Shown: positions 26,069 to 34,710 of the stretch, piece by piece
Layout of the letters: each line of letters begins with the position of its first letter
Position numbering within the stretch: the first letter of the stretch is position 1
Source: Telluria antibiotica
Lineage (GTDB): Bacteria; Pseudomonadota; Gammaproteobacteria; Burkholderiales; Burkholderiaceae_D
Reading direction: 5' to 3'
Length of the DNA: 64,000 bases
NCBI RefSeq assembly: GCF_011682055.1
Contig: NZ_JAAQOM010000011.1
Span: forward strand, 1-64,000
Program-made: the position numbers and the translations under genes
The notes under the pieces: generated by a model
Databases searched by the model: none
What the model saw: only the letters and a program-made list of their open reading frames with translations
Told to the model about the DNA's origin: nothing

Positions 26069-26125
26069 GTGCCCACCAATGCGTATCGATAACGCATGGT
26101 GGGCACAGGGTGCCCACCCTACGAG
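26069..26125. repeat. REP-like palindromes, copies 5 and 6 (overlapping)
   Basis: GTGCCCACC and AATGCGT pair with ACGCAT-GGTGGGCAC across 26069-26106. The same GGTGGGCAC then pairs with GTGCCCACC-CTACG to 26125. Alternative hairpins therefore share one arm. It lies between purC and fba. Confidence 0.75.
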
Positions 26126-26136
26126 ATACCGCGACC

Positions 26137-26163
26137 GTAGGGTGGGCGGCCCTCCGCCCACGC
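26137..26163 (+). repeat. REP-like palindrome, copy 7
   Basis: GTAGGGTGGGCGG-CCC-TCCGCCCACGCG. The stem has changed to GGGCGG/CCGCCC. It ends 10 bases from the fba stop codon. Confidence 0.8.
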
Positions 26164-26172
26164 GTAATGCAC

Positions 26173-27237
26173 TTACTGAACGATCTGAGCGAGTTCGCCA
26201 GCTTTATAGCGCTCAGCCATTTTCTCCAGCGGAATCGGCTTGATCTTGGCAGCCATGCCTTCGCAGCCGAAGGAGATATAGCGTGCCTTGCAAATTTGCG
26301 TCGCCGCTTCGCGAGCCGGCTTCAGGTAGTCGCGCGGGTCGAACTTGGACGGGTTCTCGAACAGGTATTTGCGGATCGCGGCCGTCATCGCCAGGCGGAT
26401 GTCGGTGTCGATGTTGATCTTGCGGACGCCGTGCTTGATGCCTTCCTGGATTTCCTCGACCGGCACGCCATACGTTTCCTTCATGTCGCCGCCGAATTCG
26501 CGGATGATGGCCAGCAGGTCCTGCGGGACCGACGACGAGCCGTGCATCACGAGGTGCGTGTTCGGAATGCGCGCGTGGATTTCCTTGATGCGGTCGATGG
26601 CGAGGATGTCGCCGGTCGGCTTGCGCGTGAACTTATAGGCGCCGTGCGACGTGCCGATGGCGATGGCCAGCGCGTCGCACTGGGTGCGCGCGACGAAGTC
26701 GGCGGCCTGCGCGACGTCGGTCAGCAGCTCTTCACGGGTCATGGTGCGGTCGGCGCCGTGGCCGTCTTCCTTGTCGCCCTTCATCGTTTCCAGCGAGCCG
26801 AGCACGCCCAGTTCCGCTTCGACGGTCACGCCGATCGAGTGCGCAAACTTGACGACTTCCTTCGACACTTCGACGTTGTAGTCGTACGAGGCGACGGACT
26901 TGCCGTCCGCTTCCAGCGAGCCGTCCATCATGACGGACGTGAAGCCGGAGCGGATCGCGGCCATGCAGACGGCCGGCGACTGGCCGTGGTCCTGGTGCAT
27001 GACGACGGGAATGTGCGGATAGGCTTCGACGGCGGCGTCGATCAGGTGGCGCAGGAACGCTTCGCCGGCATATTTGCGGGCGCCGGCCGACGCCTGCATG
27101 ATCACCGGGCTGCCGGTCTGGTCGGCCGCGGCCATGATGGCCTGGACCTGCTCCAGATTGTTGACGTTAAACGCCGGGAGGCCGTAGCCGTGTTCGGCGG
27201 CGTGGTCCAGCAGTTGACGCATTGATACGAGTGCCAT
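26173..27237 (-). CDS. fba: Class II fructose-1,6-bisphosphate aldolase
   Basis: 354 residues. A zinc-dependent aldolase that splits fructose 1,6-bisphosphate to DHAP and GAP. The zinc-binding region [10 protein letters not shown] and the [15 protein letters not shown] and MHGSSSVPQ segments are typical of the longer, Calvin-subtype class II enzymes. It lies downstream of pyk and pgk on the same strand, making a glycolysis cluster, although a 166-base gap with a hairpin separates it from pyk. Confidence 0.95.
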   Translation of the reverse strand: MALVSMRQLLDHAAEHGYGLPAFNVNNLEQVQAIMAAADQTGSPVIMQASAGARKYAGEAFLRHLIDAAVEAYPHIPVVMHQDHGQSPAVCMAAIRSGFTSVMMDGSLEADGKSVASYDYNVEVSKEVVKFAHSIGVTVEAELGVLGSLETMKGDKEDGHGADRTMTREELLTDVAQAADFVARTQCDALAIAIGTSHGAYKFTRKPTGDILAIDRIKEIHARIPNTHLVMHGSSSVPQDLLAIIREFGGDMKETYGVPVEEIQEGIKHGVRKINIDTDIRLAMTAAIRKYLFENPSKFDPRDYLKPAREAATQICKARYISFGCEGMAAKIKPIPLEKMAERYKAGELAQIVQ

Positions 27238-27357
27238 GGTTTAGCTCCATAGGAATAAAGAAACCTTTCCGGGTCTCACACCTGCTGCGCGCGCGGATGC
27301 AGCCGGCCTCGCGCGACAGGCGCGTCAGCCATGCACATCACTCCGTTCGACAGTTTG

Positions 27358-27382
27358 GCGCGGCCGCGGGTTGCGGCCGCGC
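27358..27382 (-). terminator. GC-rich hairpin 3' of pyk
   Basis: A perfect 10-base stem GCGCGGCCGC (27358-27367)/GCGGCCGCGC (27373-27382) with loop GGGTT, about 20 bases after the pyk stop. No T-run, so it may be an RNA-stabilising or weak terminator structure. Confidence 0.45.
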
Positions 27383-27403
27383 GCACAGGTATTGAGCTCC
27401 CTC

Positions 27404-28852
27404 TTAATCGAATTCTCCGACGCGAACAATTTTGAGTGCGTTCGTACCGCCGACCTGGCCCATCGGCTCGCCCCACGTGACGACGATCATGTCGCCTTTC
27501 TTGACGATGCCATTCGCGACCATCAGGTCTTCGGCCTGTTTCAGGACGGCACTGCTGTCGCCGCGCTGCGTCAGGTGGTACGCATGCACGTTACGATACA
27601 ACGCAACCTTGCGCTGGGTGGTGACGCTTGGCGTCAGCGCGTAGATCGGCGTGTCGACGTGGTGGCGGCTCATCCACAGCGCGGTCGAACCGGACTCGGT
27701 CAGCGCCACGATCGCCTTGACGCGCAGGTGGTGCGCGGTGAACAGGGCGCCGTACGCGATCGACTGGTCGATGCGGGTGAACTGCACGTTCAGGAAGTCG
27801 GCTTCCAGCTTGTTGTATTCGGAACGTTCCGCTTCCACGCAGATCGCGGACATCATCTCGACCGTCTCGACCGGCCACTTGCCGGCGGCGGTCTCGGCCG
27901 ACGTCATCACGGCGTCGGTGCCGTCCAGCACGGCGTTCGCCACGTCCGACACTTCGGCGCGGGTCGGCACGGCGTTGACGATCATCGATTCCATCATCTG
28001 CGTCGCGGTGATCGCCAATTTGTTGGAATCGCGCGCCATGCGGATCATGCGCTTCTGCAGCGCCGGCACGGCCGCGTTGCCCACTTCGACGGCAAGGTCG
28101 CCGCGGGCGACCATGATGCCGTCGGAGGCGTCCAGGATTTCCTGCAGCACGGGAATCGCTTCCGCGCGCTCGATCTTCGCGATCATCATCGGCTTGTGTC
28201 CCGACGGCTCGCCGGCGATGTTCGCCAGCTGGCGCGCCATTTCCATGTCGGTCGCCGTCTTCGGGAACGAGATCGCCAGGTAGTCGGCCTGGAAGCTCAT
28301 CGCGGTCTTGATGTCTTCCATGTCCTTCGCGGTCAGCGCCGGCGCCGTCAGGCCGCCGCCCAGGCGGTTGATGCCCTTGTTGTTCGACAGGTCGCCGCCG
28401 ACTTTCACGATCGTGTGGATCTCGCTGCCCGCCACGCGCTCGACGATCAGCACGATCAGGCCGTCGTTCAGCAGCAGCGTGTCGCCCGGACGGACGTCGT
28501 TCGGCAGTGCCTTGTAGTCGAGGCCGACGCGCTCCTGGTTGCCCAGTTCGCCGTTCTCGCCCCAGCGGGCGTCGAGGATGAAACGGTCACCGTTTTCCAG
28601 CAGGATCTTGCCTTCTTCGAACTTGCCGACGCGGATCTTCGGGCCCTGCATGTCGGCCATGATCGCCACTTCGCGGCCGCATTCGGCGGCGGCGCGACGC
28701 ACCAGGTTGGCGCGGTCGATGTGATCCTGGGCGCGGCCGTGCGAGAAATTCAGGCGCACGATGTCCACGCCCGCACGAATCATGCGGACGAGCGTATCGA
28801 AGTCGGAGGAAGCGGGGCCGATGGTTGCGACGATCTTGGTACCACGAGACAT
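27404..28852 (-). CDS. pyk: Pyruvate kinase
   Basis: 482 residues. It converts phosphoenolpyruvate and ADP to pyruvate and ATP. RGTKIVATIGPAS starts the chain. RLNFSHG, the catalytic-lysine region MIAKIERAEA, and MVARGDLAVE (metal and substrate site) follow, then TQMMESM and a C-terminal allosteric domain. It follows pgk by 57 bases. Confidence 0.95.
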   Translation of the reverse strand: MSRGTKIVATIGPASSDFDTLVRMIRAGVDIVRLNFSHGRAQDHIDRANLVRRAAAECGREVAIMADMQGPKIRVGKFEEGKILLENGDRFILDARWGENGELGNQERVGLDYKALPNDVRPGDTLLLNDGLIVLIVERVAGSEIHTIVKVGGDLSNNKGINRLGGGLTAPALTAKDMEDIKTAMSFQADYLAISFPKTATDMEMARQLANIAGEPSGHKPMMIAKIERAEAIPVLQEILDASDGIMVARGDLAVEVGNAAVPALQKRMIRMARDSNKLAITATQMMESMIVNAVPTRAEVSDVANAVLDGTDAVMTSAETAAGKWPVETVEMMSAICVEAERSEYNKLEADFLNVQFTRIDQSIAYGALFTAHHLRVKAIVALTESGSTALWMSRHHVDTPIYALTPSVTTQRKVALYRNVHAYHLTQRGDSSAVLKQAEDLMVANGIVKKGDMIVVTWGEPMGQVGGTNALKIVRVGEFD

Positions 28853-28909
28853 TGTCTATCCTTGAAGTGAAAAGCGCAGCCCGTGGACTGCGCTGGTGAC
28901 CGTGAGGTG

Positions 28910-30115
28910 TTATTTCGCAGCGCTACGCTGCAGCAGGATCTCCACCGCCGGAAGCGTCTTACCTTCGAGGAATTCGAGGAAGGCGCCGCCGCCGGTCGAG
29001 ATATAGCCGACTTTGTCGGCAATATTGTATTTTGCGATCGCAGCCAGGGTGTCGCCGCCGCCGGCGATCGAGAAGCCTTTCGACGCGGCGATGGCGTGGG
29101 CCAGCGTCTTCGTGCCTTCCGCGAACTGGTCGAATTCGAACACGCCGACCGGGCCGTTCCACACGATGGTGCCGGCCTTGCCGATCTGCTCGGCCAGCTG
29201 GGCTGCCGTCTTCGGACCGATGTCGAGGATCATGTCGTCATCGGCCACGTCTTTCACATCCTTCACGGTCGCGGCGGCGGTCGGCGAGAACTCCTTCGCG
29301 CACACGACGTCGACCGGGATCGGCACGGTCGCGCCACGGGCGGCCATCTTGTCGATGATGGTTTTCGCCTCAAAGACGAGATCGGCTTCCGCGAGCGATT
29401 TGCCGATATTCAGGCCCACGGCCTTCATGAACGTGTTGGCGATGCCGCCGCCGACGATCAGGTTGTCGACCTTGTCGGCCAGGCTCTGCAGGATCGACAG
29501 CTTGGTCGACACCTTGGAACCGGCGACGATCGCCAGCAGCGGACGCTGCGGCGCGCCCAGCGCCTTGCCCAGCGCGTCGAGCTCGGCGGCCAGCAGCGGG
29601 CCGGCGGCAACGACGGGCGCGAACTTCGCGATGCCGTGCGTGGTCGCTTCGGCGCGGTGCGCGGTGCCGAACGCATCGTTGACGTACACGTCGCACAGCT
29701 TGGCCATCTTCTGCGCGAGTTCGTCCGCGTTCTTCTTTTCACCCTTGTTGACGCGGCAGTTTTCCAGCAGCACGACCTGGCCCGGCGCGACGTCGACGCC
29801 GTCCACCCAGTTCTGTTTCAGCTCGACCGGCTGGCCCAGCAGCTCGGACAGGCGCTTGGCAACGGGCGCCAGGCTGTCTTCCGGCTTGAACTCGCCTTCG
29901 GTCGGACGACCCAGGTGCGACGTGACCATCACGGCCGCACCCGCATCAAGCGCCGCGCGGATCGCGGGAACCGAAGCGCGCACGCGCGTGTCTTCCGTAA
30001 TGTTGCCGGCGTCGTCCTGCGGGACATTCAGGTCGGCACGGATGAAGACGCGCTTACCTTTCAGCGCGCCTTGGTCGATCAGGTCTTGCAAGCGGGTGAA
30101 GTTGAGAACGGCCAT
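28910..30115 (-). CDS. pgk: Phosphoglycerate kinase
   Basis: 401 residues. It transfers phosphate from 1,3-bisphosphoglycerate to [43 protein letters not shown] and the C-terminal GGGDTLAAI and [13 protein letters not shown] are the substrate and nucleotide motifs. It heads the pgk-pyk-fba minus-strand series. TAAAAT on the minus strand about 40 bases upstream is a possible -10. Confidence 0.96.
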   Translation of the reverse strand: MAVLNFTRLQDLIDQGALKGKRVFIRADLNVPQDDAGNITEDTRVRASVPAIRAALDAGAAVMVTSHLGRPTEGEFKPEDSLAPVAKRLSELLGQPVELKQNWVDGVDVAPGQVVLLENCRVNKGEKKNADELAQKMAKLCDVYVNDAFGTAHRAEATTHGIAKFAPVVAAGPLLAAELDALGKALGAPQRPLLAIVAGSKVSTKLSILQSLADKVDNLIVGGGIANTFMKAVGLNIGKSLAEADLVFEAKTIIDKMAARGATVPIPVDVVCAKEFSPTAAATVKDVKDVADDDMILDIGPKTAAQLAEQIGKAGTIVWNGPVGVFEFDQFAEGTKTLAHAIAASKGFSIAGGGDTLAAIAKYNIADKVGYISTGGGAFLEFLEGKTLPAVEILLQRSAAK

Positions 30116-30386
30116 TGTCAGAGTGGTGGAATGTTTAAAGAACGCTATTTTACCTTAGTGGCGGTTGTGGAAAACACCAGAAACGCTCAGGACAGTCCAT
30201 ACAAGCACGGCAGGGTGATCGGCTTGCAACAGCGCGCCGCCCGCGCCTGCGGAGCTTTCTTTGTGGAAAATTTAAGGCCGCTATTCTACTGGGCCATTCC
30301 GGCAACGACATCGAATCCGTTAAAATCGTGGTTTTGGGAATGCCGAAGCGGGATTCCCTGTGCTCATCTTGCTGACGGAGAAATCA

Positions 30387-30581
30387 ATGAACGACAAGAC
30401 CATCCCGGTCGTGGAACTGGAAGCCAAGGACCTGCCGGCCTATTGCCCGAACCCGGCCATGCCGCTGTGGTCGTCGCACCCGCGCGTCTTCCTCGATTTC
30501 GATCACGATGGCAATGCCAAGTGCCCGTACTGCGGCACCCAGTACCGCCTGAAGCCGGGCACCGTACTGGCCCACCACTGA
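30387..30581 (+). CDS. Zinc-finger CHCC domain protein
   Basis: 64 residues from the ATG at 30387, with ACGGAG upstream. Cysteine/histidine ligands C20, H31, C46 and C49 (YCPNP, SSHPRVFL, KCPYCGTQY) form the CHCC zinc-finger seen in small bacterial proteins related to the NDUFS6/complex I accessory subunit. The role in bacteria is not established. It is followed after 25 bases by the YheT-type hydrolase gene and is divergent from pgk. Confidence 0.85.
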   Translation: MNDKTIPVVELEAKDLPAYCPNPAMPLWSSHPRVFLDFDHDGNAKCPYCGTQYRLKPGTVLAHH

Positions 30582-30606
30582 TTTCTGCCTGCCCGGTGCG
30601 CCTGCC

Positions 30607-31644
30607 GTGAGCCCTGCCCGCGCCGCGGCGTCCGCCGCATCGGACTACCGGGCGCCCTGGTGGCTGCCCGGCGGCGACCTGCAGACGATTTATCCGGCGC
30701 TCTGCATCGCGAAGCCCGCCGTCGCGTACCGCCGCGAGCGCTGGGACACGCCTTGCGGGCACGATTTCATCGACGTCGACCTCGTTGACGGTGCCGCGGC
30801 CGATGCCCCCTGCGTGCTGCTGTTCCACGGCCTGGAAGGCTCGTCGGACAGCCATTACGCGCGCAGCCTGATGGCCGCCGTCGCGGCGCGCGGCTGGCAT
30901 GGCGCGATCCCGCATTTCCGCGGCTGCTCGGGCGAAGCCAACCTGGCGCCGCGCTTCTACCATTCCGGCGACGCCGAAGAACTCGACTGGATCATCCGCC
31001 GCCTGCGCCCCCGCTATCCCGGGCCGCTCTACGTGGCCGGCGTCTCGCTCGGCGGAAATGCCATGTTGCGCTGGCTGGGCGAGCAAGGGCATGGCGCCGA
31101 CATCGTCGACGCGGCCGTGTCCGTGTCGGCCCCGCTCGACCTGGCGGCCGGCGGCGCCGCGCTGTCGTCCGGCTTCAACCGCTTGTACACGCGCATGTTC
31201 CTGCAGACGCTGAAGCCGAAGGCACTCGCGAAGCTGGAGCGCTTCCCCGGCCTGTTCGACCGCGACCGCCTGCTGGCCGCAAACGATTTATACAGTTTCG
31301 ACAACGTCGTCACGGCGCCGCTGCACGGCTACCGCGACACGGATGATTACTGGCACCGCGCCAGCGCCCGCCACGTCCTGCACGACATCGTCGTCCCGAC
31401 GCTCGTGCTGAACGCGCAGAACGATCCGTTCCTGCCCGGCCGCCACCTGCCGCGGACGGCCGCGCCGGCGGTGACGCTGGAGTATCCCGCGACGGGCGGC
31501 CACGTCGGCTTTTCTGCAGGTCCGTTCCCGGGACGGCTCGACTGGCTGCCGCAACGCATCCTGGGCTTCTTCGACCACGTGGCCGGCCGCGTGGACTCCC
31601 CCGCCACGCGCGCGCCGACGCCCGCGCGGGTATGCCAAGCTTGA
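30607..31644 (+). CDS. YheT family alpha/beta hydrolase
   Basis: 345 residues. YheT/EMB8-type hydrolase: PWWLPGGDLQTIYPAL at the N-terminus, oxyanion region LLFHGLEGSSDSHYAR, HFRGCSGE, nucleophile S147 in GVSLGGN, and NAQNDPFLPG with the acid and TGGHVGF with the His. Start GTG at 30607. Physiological substrate unknown. It is followed four bases later by the uncharacterised gene at 31649, so the two are probably co-transcribed. Confidence 0.88.
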   Translation: MSPARAAASAASDYRAPWWLPGGDLQTIYPALCIAKPAVAYRRERWDTPCGHDFIDVDLVDGAAADAPCVLLFHGLEGSSDSHYARSLMAAVAARGWHGAIPHFRGCSGEANLAPRFYHSGDAEELDWIIRRLRPRYPGPLYVAGVSLGGNAMLRWLGEQGHGADIVDAAVSVSAPLDLAAGGAALSSGFNRLYTRMFLQTLKPKALAKLERFPGLFDRDRLLAANDLYSFDNVVTAPLHGYRDTDDYWHRASARHVLHDIVVPTLVLNAQNDPFLPGRHLPRTAAPAVTLEYPATGGHVGFSAGPFPGRLDWLPQRILGFFDHVAGRVDSPATRAPTPARVCQA

Positions 31645-31648
31645 ACCC

Positions 31649-32251
31649 ATGGACGACATCGTAAAACAGGCAATGGCCAAGTGGCCGAACGTGCCGTACT
31701 GCTACGGCTGGCTCGCGCTGGATGCGCGCGGCGGCTGGCGCATGCGCGACGAGGCCGCGCAACGCGCCGGGGCGCCCGGCGACAGGCTGACGAATGCCGC
31801 ACTGGTCGGCTTCATCGCCCGCAATTACCTGGCGGATGAACGGGGCTGCTGGTATTTCCAGAACGGCCCGCAACGCGTGTACGTGAACCTCGAGGCAACG
31901 CCGTTCGTCGCGCGCACCGACCCCGCGCACGGCCTTGTGCTGCATACGGGGCAGCCGCTGGGCGCGCCGGACGAGGCGCTGCTCACGGACGCGGGCGGGA
32001 TCTTGCTGCGCGCCGGGCAGACGGTCGCGCAGCTGGACGACCGCGACGCGGCGCAGCTGCTGCAGGCGTTCGAACTGGATGGCCGCCCGGCGGCGGACGA
32101 CGACGTGATGGCGTGGCTCGAAGGCGGCGACGGCGAACTCGCGTTGCGCTGGCAAGACCGGCGCCTCGTCGTCGGACGGATCGCGGCGGACGACGTGCCG
32201 GGCCGCTTCGACTTCGTGCGCCGGCCCGACGTGCTGCACGCGCACGCGTAG
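31649..32251 (+). CDS. Uncharacterised protein, possibly DUF2946 family
   Basis: 200 residues, soluble, no signal peptide or membrane segment. It starts MDDIVKQAMAKWPNVPYCYGWLALD and resembles conserved Burkholderiales proteins that follow YheT hydrolases, annotated as I recall under DUF2946; that label is from memory and tentative. The WYFQNGPQRVYVNLEATPFV segment suggests a beta-rich fold. Codon use matches neighbours. The TAG stop codon (32249-32251) is supplied by the first bases of a REP-like palindrome. Confidence 0.7.
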   Translation: MDDIVKQAMAKWPNVPYCYGWLALDARGGWRMRDEAAQRAGAPGDRLTNAALVGFIARNYLADERGCWYFQNGPQRVYVNLEATPFVARTDPAHGLVLHTGQPLGAPDEALLTDAGGILLRAGQTVAQLDDRDAAQLLQAFELDGRPAADDDVMAWLEGGDGELALRWQDRRLVVGRIAADDVPGRFDFVRRPDVLHAHA

Positions 32252-32274
32252 GGTGGGCACCCCGTGCCCACGCG
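32248..32274 (+). repeat. REP-like palindrome, copy 8
   Basis: GTAGGGTGGGCAC-CCC-GTGCCCACGCG. Its GTAG provides the stop codon of the upstream gene. It lies in the convergent gap before the M48 protease gene. Confidence 0.85.
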
Positions 32275-32312
32275 TAACGTTCGCGTCACGTTAGCAAGGT
32301 TTAAAGCCCGCT

Positions 32313-33908
32313 TCAGCGGTCCTTGTCCTTCTTCTCTTTCTTTTCGTCCTTCTGACGCTCGCTCAACTCGCGCTCGCGGGCGTCGATGACGGCCTGGTCG
32401 TAGAACGACACGTCCTTCGCCTTGCGCGCCAGGTTGAGCTGGTCGACGGCGGCGGGCAGCGCTCCCGTCAGCACATACGATTCGGCCAGCGCCATGTGCT
32501 GCAAGGCGATCTTGCCCTGTGCAGCGTAGGTCTTGGCGAGCTGGTCGTACAGCTTCGGCTCTTCGCGGTACTGCTGCACCTGGTCGCGCAGGAACTGGGC
32601 CGCCTTGTCCAGCTGGCCGTCGGCGACGAGCGCGTCGGCATACTGGCGTGCCAGCATGCGCGACAGGGGAAATTTCTGGTACGCGGATTCCCCGTCCTGC
32701 ACGGCCTGGTGCACGACGTCGGGCGGTTGCCCCGGCGCCAGCTTGATCTCGGTGCCGAGCGCGGCAAACATGGCGCTGCCGTCCGTACCGGTGCGCTCGC
32801 TCGAAAACACGCCGGGGCGCGGCTTCGTCGACGCCTTTGCCTTGTCGAGCCAGCTCTGCGCGCTTTTCAGGTCGCCCTGTTTGAGAGCGAGGAACGACAT
32901 GCCGTACATCCCGGCCGTCTGTTGCTGCATGTTCTGCTGCGCCAGTTGGCTCTGGAACGTGGCCTTCGCTTCCTCGCGTCCTTTCTGGCTTTCGTCCTGT
33001 AGCACGCGCACGCGGGCGCGCACGAGGTGGAATTCGATGCTGTCCGGCCGGATGTGGATCGGCTTCGGATTCTCGCGGATGCGCGACTGGATGTCGGCGA
33101 TGCGCTCGCCCGTCAGCGGGTGGCTGCTGAGCCAGGCCGGTGCCTCGCCGTAGATCCGGGTCGTGCTCTGCAGGCGCTTGAAGAACGCCACCATGCCGGA
33201 CGTGTCATAGCCGGCCGCGCGCATCGTCTGGAAACCGACGCGGTCGGCCTCGCGCTCGGCGTCGCGGCTGAAGTTCAGCTGGCGCTGGATCGCGAGGCCC
33301 TGCCCGCCCATCATGACGCCCATCGCCGCATCGGCGCCGCCGCCCGCCTTGCCGACGAGGGCCGCCAGCAGCAGGGCGGCCAGCGGCAGCAGCGCATCCT
33401 GCTTCTGCTGGCCGATCATGCGCGCGATGTGACGCTGCTGCACGTGGCCGATCTCGTGCGACAGCACGGACGCGAGTTCCGATTCGTTCTGCGCCGACAG
33501 CAGCAATTGCGAGTGCACGCCAATGAAACCGCCGGGCAGCGCGAACGCGTTGATCATCGGGTCGCGCACGGCGAAGAAGAAGAAATCGGCATTCATCTCG
33601 CCGCGCGCGCCGGGCGCGAACGACACGAGGTTCTCGCCGAAGTTGTTCAGGAACTCGATGATCGCGTCGTCGTCCAGGTAATCGGGATCGCGCCGGATGT
33701 CGTTCATGATTTCTTCGCCCAGCTTGCGCTCCATCACGGGCGACAAGTCGGCGCGGGCGCTGTCGCCGAGCGTCGGCAAACCGGTGGTATCGGCGCTCCC
33801 GTGCAGGACGGGGACGGTGGGGGCGGCCAGGGCGGCGGCAGTGGCCACGGCGAGGCCGACGGCCGTGGCGACACGGCGCCATGGCCATCGAGATGAACGC
33901 TGGGACAT
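32313..33908 (-). CDS. M48 family metalloprotease with TPR region (BepA-like)
   Basis: 531 residues from the ATG at 33908. A signal peptide (TAVGLAVATAAALA) precedes an M48 domain with zinc motif HEIGH (H151, E152, H155). The RDAEREADRVGFQTM glutamate lies further on and LPGGFIGVH precedes the motif. The C-terminal half (about 280-520) is helical with TPR-like repeats. It ends in a highly charged K/E/D tail. BepA proteins act on misassembled outer membrane proteins and LptD in the periplasm; that role is inferred. Divergent from moaC. Confidence 0.92.
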   Translation of the reverse strand: MSQRSSRWPWRRVATAVGLAVATAAALAAPTVPVLHGSADTTGLPTLGDSARADLSPVMERKLGEEIMNDIRRDPDYLDDDAIIEFLNNFGENLVSFAPGARGEMNADFFFFAVRDPMINAFALPGGFIGVHSQLLLSAQNESELASVLSHEIGHVQQRHIARMIGQQKQDALLPLAALLLAALVGKAGGGADAAMGVMMGGQGLAIQRQLNFSRDAEREADRVGFQTMRAAGYDTSGMVAFFKRLQSTTRIYGEAPAWLSSHPLTGERIADIQSRIRENPKPIHIRPDSIEFHLVRARVRVLQDESQKGREEAKATFQSQLAQQNMQQQTAGMYGMSFLALKQGDLKSAQSWLDKAKASTKPRPGVFSSERTGTDGSAMFAALGTEIKLAPGQPPDVVHQAVQDGESAYQKFPLSRMLARQYADALVADGQLDKAAQFLRDQVQQYREEPKLYDQLAKTYAAQGKIALQHMALAESYVLTGALPAAVDQLNLARKAKDVSFYDQAVIDARERELSERQKDEKKEKKDKDR

Positions 33909-34004
33909 CGTTGAAATCGGGTGTGGTTGCACGGTGCTATGATAACCGCTTCCCGGCCGCTGCCCCTGCCGGGTTTTATTTTGTGACTTCGCTCCCACGA
34001 CAAC

Positions 34005-34511
34005 ATGACAACTCCCTCCGCCGACGCCAGCCCCCTGACCCATTTCGACGCGACCGGCCAGGCCCACATGGTCGACGTGGGCGCCAAGGACGCGACCCAC
34101 CGCATCGCCGTCGCCGCCGGCACGATCCGCATGCAGCCGGCCACCCTCGACCTCGTGAAAGCGGGCAGCGCCAAGAAGGGCGACGTGCTGGGCGTGGCGC
34201 GCGTCGCCGCGATCATGGCGGCCAAGCGCACGAGCGACCTGATCCCGCTGTGCCACCCGCTGGCCATCACGCGCGTCGCCGTCGAGTTCGAGATCGACGA
34301 CGCGAACTACAGCGTCCATTGCCGCGCGCAGGTCGAGACGGTGGGCAAGACCGGCGTCGAGATGGAAGCGCTGACCGCCGTGCAGGTGGGGCTGCTGACC
34401 ATCTATGACATGTGCAAGGCGGCCGACCGCGGGATGGTGATGACCGATGTGCGCGTGCTGGAAAAACACGGCGGCAAGTCGGGCGACTGGACGGCGACCC
34501 AGGCTGAGTAA
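34005..34511 (+). CDS. moaC: Cyclic pyranopterin monophosphate synthase
   Basis: 168 residues. It acts with MoaA in the first step of molybdenum cofactor synthesis. [57 protein letters not shown] and the C-terminal GGKSGDW are diagnostic, including the active-site Asp, Lys and His. It stands alone, with no other moa gene nearby. Confidence 0.95.
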   Translation: MTTPSADASPLTHFDATGQAHMVDVGAKDATHRIAVAAGTIRMQPATLDLVKAGSAKKGDVLGVARVAAIMAAKRTSDLIPLCHPLAITRVAVEFEIDDANYSVHCRAQVETVGKTGVEMEALTAVQVGLLTIYDMCKAADRGMVMTDVRVLEKHGGKSGDWTATQAE

Positions 34512-34710
34512 ATCGTCGAGCATTTTGTTGCAATAAAGAAAATTCTTATTAACTTCGGGTAAGACCACTGCTGCAATCGAATTCAGTGTGGCAAAAATAC
34601 CGAAAGACAGGCGCTTCTTTGAATTAATCCCTTCATACAATTTCCTGCAGTCAAGTAGTATTGACAGACAGCAGCGAACAAAAGCTGCCGTTTGGACCAA
34701 AGGAGATATG

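Noticed and set aside
34588..34710. Longer N-terminus for chemoreceptor copy 1
   Set aside because: The paralogue begins MFQQ, and the AGGAG ribosome binding site lies just before the ATG pair at 34708/34711.
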